Positions 1 through 8,062 of a stretch of DNA of 14,023 nt are shown here, piece after piece. Position 1 is the first letter of the stretch, and each line of letters opens with the position of its first letter. Under the pieces are notes generated by a model. It did not search any database and had not been told where the DNA came from. It saw only the letters and a list, made by a program, of their open reading frames with translations. A program made the position numbers and the translations under genes. Location: positions 1 to 14,023 of the forward strand of contig JAAYPL010000151.1 of NCBI GenBank assembly GCA_012519875.1, given 5' to 3'. The DNA is from Clostridiaceae bacterium. Its GTDB lineage: Bacteria; Bacillota; Clostridia; Saccharofermentanales; UBA5734.

Positions 1-1
1 A

Positions 2-208
2 AGCGATAAACCCATTAAGTATTCGTGGTCACAGAGTCAAGCAGATTTTGGACAATTACTAACATCTATTTCTGGGCACTTTAGCTTATCAGTAACAACA
101 AACCTCAAAGCCGATTTCATGCCATGGGAAACAACTGCAAATGGTATCCCGTGGAGAGCGCTCATCATCAACGACTATCAGCTTATACATATCAAATCAC
201 TTCCATAG
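2..208 (+). CDS. C-terminal fragment of an unidentified protein
   Basis: An open frame enters at base 2 and stops at TAG 206-208, leaving 68 C-terminal residues. The translation reads naturally (for example KADFMPWETT around residues 38-47 and a tail ending IHIKSLP), without low-complexity runs. I do not recognise the family. The fragment is more AT-rich than the sugar-acid cluster that follows, and about 180 bases with a promoter-like element separate the two, so it probably belongs to a different transcription unit. No membrane segment or known motif is visible in the piece available. It could also be a decayed gene end, since the start lies outside the window. Confidence 0.5.
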   Translation, partial: SDKPIKYSWSQSQADFGQLLTSISGHFSLSVTTNLKADFMPWETTANGIPWRALIINDYQLIHIKSLP

Positions 209-252
209 AACCTATCGTTCAGATCTATTAAAAAATAGCTCTCTCACCCATA

Positions 253-279
253 TTAAACGGTATAAAATTATGCTATGAT
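253..279 (+). promoter_or_regulatory. Candidate extended -10 promoter for the sugar-acid cluster
   Basis: TATGAT at 274-279 is preceded by TG at 271-272, giving an extended -10 (TGnTATGAT). A weak -35-like TTAAAC lies at 253-258 with a 15-base spacer. It sits in the AT-rich gap 209-388, about 100 bases before the first gene of the cluster. No clear operator palindrome is visible. The identification rests on consensus matching only. Confidence 0.35.
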
Positions 280-388
280 TATAAGTGATTTTATTCATTT
301 ATTGCTTATTTATTGTACCACGATCTGAAATTTTTTGCAGGTTCGGGAAAAGAAGATAGAACCGGGGAGCCCAGTGGAGGCCTGAGAT

Positions 389-1237
389 ATGCAAACATTA
401 AATGATTTTCAAAAGAAAAGAGATATCCTGTTCTGCTTTGACTCGGACGGTTGCGTGCTGGATGCTATGGAGGTCAAGCACCGCCGTTGCCACGGGCTGT
501 GCTTCATCCGGGAATGGGATCTGATGGATCACTTTGATGAGGTCATGGACGAGTGGTGCGAAATTAACCTGTATGAAACCACCCGCGGGGTTCACCGCTA
601 CAGGGCCCTGGTGATCATGCTGGAGCGCTTGGAAGGCCGGTTGCTGCATACCCCGGAGCTTCAGGTTTTCAAGACTTGGGTCAACACCACCCCCATGCTG
701 ACCAATGCCTCCTTGGAAACCGAAATTGCGAGGGGAGCCCAGGAGTTGTTCAAAAAGGCGCTGCGCTGGTCCTATGCTCTAAATCAGGAGATCGATAAAA
801 TTCCCATGGAGGACAAGCCACCCTACCCCGGCGTGCCGGAGAAACTGGCGGCCGTGCAGGAGAAGGTAGATGTGGGAATCGTTTCCAGCTCCAATCTGGA
901 AGCCATTACCGGAGAATGGTCACATTTCGGCCTGCTGGATCATGTGGACTGTTTAACCAGTCAAAACGATGGCAGCAAGGCCTACTGCATTGCCCGGTTG
1001 CTCGAGAAGGGCTATGAAAAAGACAAGGTGGTTATGGTGGGAGACGCCTTTGGTGACCGGGATGCCGCCCGGGAAAACGGCGTATGGTTCTTTCCTATTC
1101 GGGTGCGGCATGAGGTGGAATCCTGGAATCAACTGCTGGAAGAAGCCCTGCCCGGAATACTCAGGGGACAGTATGATCAGACCTATCAGCAAGCACTGGA
1201 TCAGGCCTTTGAGGACAGCTTTCACGGGGGTGGCTGA
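389..1237 (+). CDS. HAD-superfamily hydrolase (probable phosphatase)
   Basis: The 282-residue protein has all four HAD motifs: motif I FDSDG with nucleophile Asp18 and acid/base Asp20; motif II serines in IVSSS (164-168); motif III lysine Lys197; motif IV GDAFGD (218-223). The long insert between motif I and motif II (about residues 30-140) would form a helical C1-type cap, which usually sets specificity. HAD enzymes of this architecture mostly remove phosphate from small metabolites such as sugar phosphates; the substrate cannot be read from sequence. No signal peptide is present, so it is cytoplasmic. The ATG start is supported by GGAGG at 376-380, 8 bases upstream. It is the first gene of the cluster and lies 125 bases before the GH3 gene. 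A role in sugar-acid catabolism is inferred from position only. Confidence 0.85.
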   Translation: MQTLNDFQKKRDILFCFDSDGCVLDAMEVKHRRCHGLCFIREWDLMDHFDEVMDEWCEINLYETTRGVHRYRALVIMLERLEGRLLHTPELQVFKTWVNTTPMLTNASLETEIARGAQELFKKALRWSYALNQEIDKIPMEDKPPYPGVPEKLAAVQEKVDVGIVSSSNLEAITGEWSHFGLLDHVDCLTSQNDGSKAYCIARLLEKGYEKDKVVMVGDAFGDRDAARENGVWFFPIRVRHEVESWNQLLEEALPGILRGQYDQTYQQALDQAFEDSFHGGG

Positions 1238-1362
1238 GAGACACCTCTGAAGCCGGTAAGCGTCTTTGTATGAAAAAGTTGTTATGCCTTGCGATGGCGA
1301 CATAGATAAGGTGATTTTGTCCAAGATAGCAGAATAATCCGTACTAAAAAGGAGGACGACAA

Positions 1363-3063
1363 ATGGTAGACTTGAAGAAAAAACCATTTTATCTGAATGA
1401 GGCGGCGATTGCCTGGGTGGAAAAAACCATATCCGGGATGAGCGAACGGGAAAAAATCGGGCAGTTGTTTGTCCACATGGTCGGAAGTCGCGACCCGGAG
1501 AACATCCGAGATGTGGTGACCACCTATCATCCCGGCGCTCTGCGCTATCCTAACGCGTCCGGTGAGGAGCTCTGGGAGCAGAACGCTGCTTTCCAGTCCC
1601 ACAGCAAGGTTCCTTTGCTCATTGCAAGCAATTGCGAGGCCGGCGGAAACGGTGGGGTCAAGGGCGGCACGCCCATGGCTTGCGGTGCCGCTGTGGCCGC
1701 AGCTGACAGTCCGGAGATGGCCTATCAGGTCGGCTTGTTAGCCGCCCGGGAAGCCACGGCGGTAGGCTGCAACTGGAATTTTGCACCAATAGTGGATATC
1801 CTTTATAATTGGCGCAACACCATTGTGCAAAACAGAGCCTACAACAACAGTCCCGAGGACATTATCCGTTATGCCAATGCTTTTAGAAAGGGCGTGCGGG
1901 AGGGTGGCATGGGCGACTGCGCCAAGCACTTCCCTGGAGACGGGATGGAGGAAAACGACCAGCACCTGATGCTGGGTCTGTGCGACATAGATTGTGAAAC
2001 CTGGGATCAAACCTTTGGCAAGGTCTATCAGGCACTGATCGATGATGGCGTAATGAGCATCATGGCCGGCCACATTGCTCTGCCGGCCTACCAGCGCAAG
2101 CTGGCCGGGCGTGAACTGAGCGACAGCGAGATCATGCCCGCTACCCTTTCCAAGGAACTGATCACCGACCTGCTTAAGGACAAGCTGGGCTTTAACGGCC
2201 TGGTACTCACCGATGCCAGTCACATGATCGGTTTGTGGCACCCCATGGAAAGACGCTTGCAGGTGCCCACCGCTATTGCCGCGGGTTGCGACATGTTCCT
2301 TTTCTCCAACGATCAGGAAGAAGACTTCAATTATATGCTGGAAGGCTACCGCAACGGCATCATCAGCAAGGAGCGCCTGGAGGACGCCCTGCGGCGCATC
2401 TTGGGCATGAAGGCAGCTCTGGGGCTGCACTTGAAGCAGACAGAGGGCACCTTGATGCCGGACAAAACCGGCCTGTCCATCATCGGCTGTGATGAGCACA
2501 AACAGGCCGCCCGTTCCTTTGCGGATCAGTTTATCACTCTGGTCAAGGACACCCAGAAGGCTCTACCCATCGATATTAATACCCAGAAACGCTGCAAACT
2601 GGTATTCATCGGCGGGGAAGACTCGGTGGTAGGGGGAAAATTGACCAAAGGCAACAGTGAGGAGATCAAGGCGCTGCTCACCAAAGTGTTGGAGGAAAAG
2701 GGCTTTGAGGTCTACAGTGATGACATGGAAATAAAAGGCAAGATGTCAGAGTTCAGGGCCAAGTATGATTTTGTTCTGGTGGCCTTGGATGTGGTGGGCT
2801 TTGCCCAGTACAACACGGTGCGCCTTAAGTGGGCCAAGCCCATTGACCAACCTTGGTATGTCCGGGAGCTGCCTACTGTGTTTGTATCCTTTGCCGGCAC
2901 GAATATGCTCATTGACCTGACCATGAGCCGCACCTACATTAATGCCTATATGGACGGCGAACCCCAAATCCGCTCTTTTGTGGACAAACTTGTGGGGGAA
3001 AGCCCTTTTACAGGAAGGTTTAATGACAATGTCTGGTGCGGACGCTGGGATACTAGGCTCTGA
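1363..3063 (+). CDS. Glycoside hydrolase family 3 protein, NagZ-like
   Basis: This 566-residue enzyme has an N-terminal GH3 TIM barrel (about 1-355) and a C-terminal alpha/beta domain (about 375-566). The barrel carries KHFPGDG at 188-194 followed by an Asp199-Gln-His201 dyad, the acid/base arrangement of the NagZ/beta-N-acetylglucosaminidase branch. The probable nucleophile is Asp284 in VLTDASHM. The usual NagZ string is KHFPGHG; here the second His is Asp. Two-domain GH3 proteins of this branch typically cleave beta-linked N-acetylhexosamine or related sugars, but the specificity here is unknown. There is no signal peptide, so it should act on imported oligosaccharides in the cytoplasm. AAGGAGG at 1349-1355 fixes the ATG start. 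An intrinsic terminator follows 14 bases after the stop. Its place before uxaC suggests it may release a hexuronate or its partner sugar (inference). Confidence 0.85.
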   Translation: MVDLKKKPFYLNEAAIAWVEKTISGMSEREKIGQLFVHMVGSRDPENIRDVVTTYHPGALRYPNASGEELWEQNAAFQSHSKVPLLIASNCEAGGNGGVKGGTPMACGAAVAAADSPEMAYQVGLLAAREATAVGCNWNFAPIVDILYNWRNTIVQNRAYNNSPEDIIRYANAFRKGVREGGMGDCAKHFPGDGMEENDQHLMLGLCDIDCETWDQTFGKVYQALIDDGVMSIMAGHIALPAYQRKLAGRELSDSEIMPATLSKELITDLLKDKLGFNGLVLTDASHMIGLWHPMERRLQVPTAIAAGCDMFLFSNDQEEDFNYMLEGYRNGIISKERLEDALRRILGMKAALGLHLKQTEGTLMPDKTGLSIIGCDEHKQAARSFADQFITLVKDTQKALPIDINTQKRCKLVFIGGEDSVVGGKLTKGNSEEIKALLTKVLEEKGFEVYSDDMEIKGKMSEFRAKYDFVLVALDVVGFAQYNTVRLKWAKPIDQPWYVRELPTVFVSFAGTNMLIDLTMSRTYINAYMDGEPQIRSFVDKLVGESPFTGRFNDNVWCGRWDTRL

Positions 3064-3077
3064 GCCGGTTCATAACC

Positions 3078-3102
3078 CGGAGCCCTCGGGCTCCGTTTTT
3101 TT
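3078..3102 (+). terminator. Intrinsic terminator between the GH3 gene and uxaC
   Basis: CGGAGCC (3078-3084) pairs perfectly with GGCTCCG (3089-3095) around a 4-base CTCG loop, and seven T residues follow (3096-3102). This is a textbook rho-independent terminator. It sits in the 88-base gap before the uxaC start, so uxaC must rely on readthrough or on a promoter I cannot identify. Confidence 0.88.
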
Positions 3103-3151
3103 CGCTGAATCAAATTGGCTGGCCCAAAAAGCAGCCGGATGGGAGGCAACC

Positions 3152-4558
3152 TTGAAAAAGCCCTTCATGGATGAGAATTTTCTGCTGAACAATGACACGG
3201 CGCGCACACTCTATCATCAGCATGCCGCGAAAATGCCGATTATTGACTATCACTGCCACATTGACCCCAAGGAAATCTATGAGGACAGGATCTTCCGGGA
3301 TATGACGGAAATCTGGCTGGGAGGCGATCATTATAAATGGCGTGCCCTCCGCTCTGACGGTGTAGCAGAACACTATATTACCGGAGATGCTTCTCCTTAT
3401 GAAAAATTTGCGCACTGGGCCAATGTAGTTCCTCGGATGATCGGCAATCAACTCTACCATTGGACCCATCTGGAATTACAGCGTTACTTTGGCATCTTTG
3501 AGCCGCTAAGCCCATGCAGCGCACGAGCAATATGGGAAAAGAGCAATGCCTTGCTGTCCGGACTGTCTGCCCGAACCATCATAAAAAAGTCCGAAGTCAA
3601 GGCCATCTGCACCACGGATGATCCGGCAGATGACCTGAAGTGGCACCGTCTGCTGAAAGAAGATGAGAGTTTTTCCTGTCTGGTGCTACCGACCTTCCGG
3701 CCTGATAAAGCCATCAATATAGATAAGCCTGGTTTTGCGGAATATTTGTCCGGATTAGGCCAGGTCTGTGGATTTCAAATTGACGGTTTGACAACTTTGA
3801 AGAAAGCGTTGCGCAAGCGGCTGATCTTCTTCTTGGAGTCAGGTTGCCGCATTACAGATCATGGGCTGGACTATGTGATGTTTGAACAGGGATATGACGC
3901 TGACCTGGTGCTGAGGAATGCCTTGGCCGGCAAAGTTCCGACCCGGGAGCAAGCTGATGCTTTTAAGACAGATATCCTTTGTTTCCTGGCAGGCCTTTAT
4001 CGGGAGCACGATATTGTGATGCAGCTGCACTTTGGCGCAGTGCGCAACAACAGTCCGAAAAATTTTCAAAAACTCGGCCCCGACTCGGGATATGATGCCA
4101 TCTGGGGCACGGCGGACACAGGTTATCGCCTGGGCAAGCTGCTAGGTCATATTGAAGATCAAGTGGGATTGCCAAAGACCATTATCTATTCATTGAATCC
4201 GGCTGATGATGCGCAAATTGACGCGATGATCGCCTGCTTTCAGGATGACAGCTGCCCCGGCAAAATCCAGCACGGCAGTGCCTGGTGGTTCAATGACAGC
4301 AAAGAGGGAATGACAGCCCAGATAAAAAGCCTTGCAAACCTCTCTGTTTTGGGCAATTTTGTAGGTATGCTGACAGATTCCCGCAGCTTTTTGTCATATA
4401 CCCGGCACGAGTATTTCAGGCGGATTCTATGCAATCTACTGGGAACTTGGGTAGAAAACGGAGAATACCCTGACGATATGGATACTCTAGGAAAAATGGT
4501 CGAGGATATCTGCTTCAATAATGCGGTAAACTACCTAGATCTCGAGATACCGGATTAA
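3152..4558 (+). CDS. uxaC: Uronate isomerase UxaC
   Basis: UxaC interconverts D-glucuronate and D-fructuronate (also galacturonate and tagaturonate), the first step of cytoplasmic hexuronate catabolism; it belongs to the amidohydrolase superfamily. Visible signatures are the HCH metal motif (His34, His36) in DYHCHIDPKEI, the CTTDDPADDLKWH block near 153-165, TFRPDKA near 181-187 and the C-terminal-half segment MQLHFGAVRNNS. I chose TTG at 3152 as start: GGGAGG at 3141-3146 lies 5 bases upstream, the protein then begins MKKPFMDENFLL as in the family, and its 468 residues match the usual length. A longer frame opens at 2942 but would overlap the GH3 gene by 122 bases and run through the terminator. 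The next gene, uxuB, follows after 114 bases. Confidence 0.95.
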   Translation: MKKPFMDENFLLNNDTARTLYHQHAAKMPIIDYHCHIDPKEIYEDRIFRDMTEIWLGGDHYKWRALRSDGVAEHYITGDASPYEKFAHWANVVPRMIGNQLYHWTHLELQRYFGIFEPLSPCSARAIWEKSNALLSGLSARTIIKKSEVKAICTTDDPADDLKWHRLLKEDESFSCLVLPTFRPDKAINIDKPGFAEYLSGLGQVCGFQIDGLTTLKKALRKRLIFFLESGCRITDHGLDYVMFEQGYDADLVLRNALAGKVPTREQADAFKTDILCFLAGLYREHDIVMQLHFGAVRNNSPKNFQKLGPDSGYDAIWGTADTGYRLGKLLGHIEDQVGLPKTIIYSLNPADDAQIDAMIACFQDDSCPGKIQHGSAWWFNDSKEGMTAQIKSLANLSVLGNFVGMLTDSRSFLSYTRHEYFRRILCNLLGTWVENGEYPDDMDTLGKMVEDICFNNAVNYLDLEIPD

Positions 4559-4588
4559 GAAACCCATGGTGCTTTCAACGAACCTTCT

Positions 4589-4600
4589 GGCAGTACTGCC
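4589..4600. repeat. Perfect 12-bp palindrome upstream of uxuB
   Basis: GGCAGTACTGCC is a perfect palindrome in the 114-base gap between uxaC and uxuB, 73 bases before the uxuB start. It could be an operator half-site pair for a dimeric regulator; as RNA it would form only a 4-bp stem with a 4-base loop and no T-run, so it is not a convincing terminator. TATAGT (4611-4616) and TATAAC (4627-4632) downstream resemble -10 boxes but lack well-spaced -35 partners. Confidence 0.35.
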
Positions 4601-4672
4601 TTTAAAGGTGTATAGTAAAAAGAGCGTATAACCCAAAAAGAATAAAGAATATAGTACATAAGGAGAAAGACA

Positions 4673-5506
4673 ATGAAAATACCCTTTCATGTGGATCTGG
4701 CCGGCAAGATAACCTTGGTCACCGGGGGCAGCGGGGTGTTGGGCTCTCAGTTTTGTCGAGCTCTGGCCGCCTGCGGAGCGAAGGTCGCTATCCTTAACCG
4801 CACCCTTGAAAATGGTCAGAAACTGGCCCGGGAAATCGGTGACAACGCCATGGCTGTCTCAGCCGATGTGTTGTCCAGAGCATCCTTGGAGAAGGCCCGT
4901 GATATCATTGAAAGCAAGTGGGGGCCGGTATCCATCCTTATTAACGGTGCCGGTGGCAACAATCCCCTGGCCACTACGGATGATGAACAGTATGATCAGG
5001 CAACAACAGACGTAAAAAATTTCTTCAAGCTCGATTATGAGGGCATTCGATTTGTTTTTGATTTGAATTTTCTAGGCACCCTGTTGCCTACTCAGGTATT
5101 TGCAGAGCAAATGGCAGGTATGCCGGGGGCTTGTATCATTAACGTGTCTTCCATGGGTGCCTATCTGCCTCTCACCAAGGTTATGGCTTATTCCGGAGCC
5201 AAAGCGGCGGTCAGTAATTTCACTCAATGGCTGGCCACTTATTTTGCCAAAAGCGGCATCCGCGTGAACGCCATTGCTCCGGGTTTCTTTGTGGGCGAGC
5301 AAAATTACAGCCTGCTCTTTGATAAGAACGGACATCCTACGCCTCGGACCGAAAAGATCCTTGCCGCTACTCCTATGGGGCGCTTTGGAGAATCTGAGGA
5401 GCTTATCGGCACTCTGTTGTACTTGGTATCCCCGGAGGCCTCGGGTTTTGTCACCGGGGTGGTTATTCCTGTGGATGGCGGATACACTGCCTATTCCGGT
5501 GTGTAA
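4673..5506 (+). CDS. uxuB: D-mannonate oxidoreductase (fructuronate reductase), SDR type
   Basis: This 277-residue classical short-chain dehydrogenase has the cofactor motif TGGSGVLG (17-24), NGAGG (91-95), catalytic Ser160, and Tyr173-x3-Lys177 in YSGAK. The C-terminus ends PVDGGYTAYSGV. Features beyond the generic fold, such as NGAGGNNPLATT and FFKLDYEGIRFVFDLNFLG, match the Bacillus UxuB/YjmF type that reduces D-fructuronate to D-mannonate with NADH. It is unrelated to the long-chain polyol-dehydrogenase UxuB of enterobacteria. The start is set by AAGGAG at 4660-4665, 7 bases upstream of ATG. It lies directly after uxaC, whose product is its expected substrate, and 35 bases before the kinase gene. 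Another sugar or sugar-acid ketone reductase is the main alternative. Confidence 0.88.
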   Translation: MKIPFHVDLAGKITLVTGGSGVLGSQFCRALAACGAKVAILNRTLENGQKLAREIGDNAMAVSADVLSRASLEKARDIIESKWGPVSILINGAGGNNPLATTDDEQYDQATTDVKNFFKLDYEGIRFVFDLNFLGTLLPTQVFAEQMAGMPGACIINVSSMGAYLPLTKVMAYSGAKAAVSNFTQWLATYFAKSGIRVNAIAPGFFVGEQNYSLLFDKNGHPTPRTEKILAATPMGRFGESEELIGTLLYLVSPEASGFVTGVVIPVDGGYTAYSGV

Positions 5507-5541
5507 AAGATGATTTGATAAAAATTAAGGAGTGATACTCG

Positions 5542-6594
5542 ATGTATGATTTGATTACCGCCACCAGTATGGGTGTGCGGATAACACCCCCGGATCGGCA
5601 GCCGGTGGGCATAGGCAATATGTATATGATGCATTCCACAAGTGCCGAAAGCAATGTGCTCAACATCTCGGCCTCTCTGGGGTTGAAAACAAAAGTGTTC
5701 ACCGCCTTTGTCAAGGACAGCCCTATCGCAGCATTCATCAAGCGGGATTTGGCCAGGCGGGGCATTGAAAGCGAGGGCCCGGAGTTCGACCAAGGAGGCC
5801 CTTGGGGATACCGTCATCAATTTAACATCGCCGACTCGGGCTATGGATTCAGAGCCCCTCGGGTTCACAACGACCGAGCCGGGGAGGTGGGCAGAGCGCT
5901 GAAGCCTGAGCATTTTGACCTGGAGAAGATATTTGCCGGGGATGGCGCAAGGATGATGCATTTCTCCGGTCTCTTTGCGGCCCTCTCCCCGGATACCGTG
6001 CGGTTGTGCCTGGCATTGGCCGAGAAAGCCAAAGTCCACGGCACCCGTATAAGTTTTGATCTGAACTACCGCGCTTCCTTTTGGAAAGGCCGTGAAAAGG
6101 AATTGCGGGAGGCCTTCCATCGCATTGCCTCGGTGTCTGATGTATTGATCGGCAACGAGGAGGACTACCAGCTTGCCTTGGGTATTGAGGGGCCTCACGC
6201 CGGTGGCCAAGATATAGATGCGCAGATTGAAGAGTTCAAGGACATGATCATGGAGGCAACCAGGGCCTACCCCGATGTGAAGGTTTTTGCTACTACCCTC
6301 AGGGAAGTATACAGTGCCAATGAACACCTTTGGGGTGCCATTCTCTACAAGGACGGCCGGTGGCATCTGGCAAAGCCCCGTAGCATCCAGGTGCTGGACC
6401 GTATCGGCGGTGGGGACGGCTTTGTGGGCGGGCTGCTGTATGGCCTGTTGAAAGACTGGGACGGGGAGAAATGCGTCCGGTTTGGCTGGGCCACCGGCGC
6501 CATGGCTACGACTATGCTAGAGGACTTCGCTTCCCCGGCGGATGAAAACCAGGTATGGAGCGTATGGCAGGGCAATGCCCGGGTTGTGCGTTGA
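5542..6594 (+). CDS. PfkB-family sugar-acid kinase (gluconate or KDG kinase)
   Basis: The 350-residue protein is a PfkB/ribokinase-fold kinase. It has FDLNYRASFW (172-181), similar to the DxNxR..W segment of KDG kinases and some other PfkB sugar kinases, and the anion-hole/catalytic signature as GGGDGF (289-294) with Asp292 as probable base; the usual form is GAGD. In a standard hexuronate operon the natural call is 2-keto-3-deoxygluconate kinase (KdgK). The neighbours here are gnd and a LarA homologue, with no uxuA or kdgA in the window, so phosphorylation of gluconate to 6-phosphogluconate fits the local set better. Sequence alone cannot decide. AAGGAG at 5527-5532 supports the ATG. gnd follows 19 bases after the stop, so they are co-transcribed. 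Confidence 0.85.
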   Translation: MYDLITATSMGVRITPPDRQPVGIGNMYMMHSTSAESNVLNISASLGLKTKVFTAFVKDSPIAAFIKRDLARRGIESEGPEFDQGGPWGYRHQFNIADSGYGFRAPRVHNDRAGEVGRALKPEHFDLEKIFAGDGARMMHFSGLFAALSPDTVRLCLALAEKAKVHGTRISFDLNYRASFWKGREKELREAFHRIASVSDVLIGNEEDYQLALGIEGPHAGGQDIDAQIEEFKDMIMEATRAYPDVKVFATTLREVYSANEHLWGAILYKDGRWHLAKPRSIQVLDRIGGGDGFVGGLLYGLLKDWDGEKCVRFGWATGAMATTMLEDFASPADENQVWSVWQGNARVVR

Positions 6595-6613
6595 AGGAAA
6601 GAGGAACAACGAC

Positions 6614-8062
6614 ATGAAAAAAGCAGATATCGGCTTGGTAGGCCTGGCAGTCATGGGTGAAAACCTGGTGATGAACATGGAGAGCAAAGGCTTTACTGTG
6701 GCGGTGTACAACCGTACTACCCAGAAGGTCAAGGATTTTGTCGAAGGGCGCGCCAGGGGAAAAAACATTATCGGTGCCTACAGCGTGGAAGAACTGGTGG
6801 GTGTATTGAAAAAACCCCGAAAGGTTATGCTCATGGTGAAGGCGGGACAGCCTGTGGATCATTTTATCGAACAGCTTTTGCCTCACCTGGAAAAAGGCGA
6901 CATCATCATTGACGGTGGAAACAGTCATTACCCGGACACCGCCCGGCGGGTCAAGTATGTGGAAAGCAAGGGATTGCTTTACGTCGGAACCGGAGTATCC
7001 GGCGGCGAGGAAGGGGCTCTGAAGGGACCCAGCATTATGCCCGGAGGCTCTCCACAAGCCTGGCCGTACGTCAAACCCATTTTTCAGGCCATCTCCGCCC
7101 GGGTAGACGGACAGCCCTGCTGCGACTGGGTTGGGGAAGGGGGGGCAGGCCATTTTGTAAAAATGGTTCATAATGGCATTGAATACGGGGATATGCAGCT
7201 TATCGCCGAAGCCTATCTGCTCATGCGCGATATGCTGGATATGAAACCTCGTGATATGGCCCGGGTGTTCGCGGATTGGAATAAAGGGGAGCTGGATAGC
7301 TATCTGATAGAAATCACGGCGGATATTTTAGCCGCACAAGACAGCGATGGCAGTCCCCTGATTGACAAAATCATGGACACGGCCGGACAGAAGGGTACCG
7401 GCAAATGGACCGCCATTGACGCATTGGATGAAGGCGTACCTTTGACCCTGATTGCGGAGGCGGTGTTTGCCCGTGCTCTATCCTCGAACAAGGATCTTCG
7501 AGCAAAGGCCTCCGAGCTGTTGCCCGGCGGTGTATCCGCTGTTTCCATGGACAAGGAAACCTTTTTAAAGCAAATCCAACAGGCGTTGTATGCCAGTAAG
7601 ATTATCTCCTATACACAGGGGTACCTTCTCATGCAGGCAGCGGCTCAAACCCACGGCTGGCATCTGAACTACGGTGGGATCGCGCTGATGTGGCGAGGCG
7701 GCTGCATCATCCGCAGCGCTTTCCTGGGTAAGATCATGGAGGCTTACAAGGCTGACCCCGATTTGGAGAATCTGTTGTTTGCCCCCTACTTTGCCCAGGC
7801 TGTGGCAGACAGTCTGCCCGCCTGGCGGGCAACGGCTTCCTCCGCCGTGCTGTCCGGCATTGCCTTGCCGGCCATGACCAGCGCCCTGGCCTATTATGAT
7901 GGCCTCAGGGCTAAAAGCAGCGGTGCCAACATGATCCAGGCCCAGCGAGACTACTTCGGCGCCCACACTTATGAACGAGTGGATCAGCCGCGGGGACAGT
8001 TTTTTCACACCAATTGGACAGGAGAGGGCGGGGACACCGCGGCAGGTAACTATAATGCTTGA
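6614..8062 (+). CDS. gnd: 6-phosphogluconate dehydrogenase, decarboxylating
   Basis: Gnd oxidises and decarboxylates 6-phosphogluconate to ribulose 5-phosphate, giving NAD(P)H. The 482-residue protein has the Rossmann motif GLAVMG (10-15), VYNRT (31-35) whose NRT residues are those that bind the NADP phosphate in well-studied homologues, GGNS (101-104), the substrate loop GVSGGEEGALKGPS (127-140), and FVKMVHNGIEYGDMQ with catalytic Lys183 and Glu190. The C-terminus ends with the family block around FFHTNWTG. The length is that of the full dimeric long form. I use ATG 6614, preceded by AAGGAAAGAGG; an in-frame ATG at 6542 would overlap the kinase gene and add residues absent from the family. 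Its stop overlaps the start of larA. In this cluster it would drain gluconate-derived 6-phosphogluconate into the pentose phosphate pathway. Confidence 0.97.
   Translation: MKKADIGLVGLAVMGENLVMNMESKGFTVAVYNRTTQKVKDFVEGRARGKNIIGAYSVEELVGVLKKPRKVMLMVKAGQPVDHFIEQLLPHLEKGDIIIDGGNSHYPDTARRVKYVESKGLLYVGTGVSGGEEGALKGPSIMPGGSPQAWPYVKPIFQAISARVDGQPCCDWVGEGGAGHFVKMVHNGIEYGDMQLIAEAYLLMRDMLDMKPRDMARVFADWNKGELDSYLIEITADILAAQDSDGSPLIDKIMDTAGQKGTGKWTAIDALDEGVPLTLIAEAVFARALSSNKDLRAKASELLPGGVSAVSMDKETFLKQIQQALYASKIISYTQGYLLMQAAAQTHGWHLNYGGIALMWRGGCIIRSAFLGKIMEAYKADPDLENLLFAPYFAQAVADSLPAWRATASSAVLSGIALPAMTSALAYYDGLRAKSSGANMIQAQRDYFGAHTYERVDQPRGQFFHTNWTGEGGDTAAGNYNA

Noticed and set aside
1270..1305. Minigene reading MKKLLCLAMAT then stop, in the gap between the HAD and GH3 genes
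   Set aside because: It resembles the beginning of a lipoprotein signal peptide but is only 11 codons and has no ribosome binding site; it may be a remnant or chance.
2942..3151. N-terminal extension of uxaC from ATG 2942
   Set aside because: It would overlap the GH3 gene by 122 bases, translate through an intrinsic terminator, and add 70 residues not found in UxaC. TTG 3152 has a proper ribosome binding site.
5491..6366. Minus-strand frame of 291 codons opposite the kinase gene
   Set aside because: It is antisense to a well-supported PfkB gene, shows no recognisable domain, and arises from codon bias of the real gene. The same applies to the large antisense frames opposite GH3, gnd and larA.
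6542..6613. N-terminal extension of gnd from ATG 6542
   Set aside because: It lies inside the kinase gene. The Rossmann-fold start of Gnd begins at ATG 6614, which has its own ribosome binding site.
7971..8054. N-terminal extension of larA from ATG 7971
   Set aside because: It overlaps gnd by 92 bases, and the added residues simply reread the conserved gnd C-terminus in another frame.
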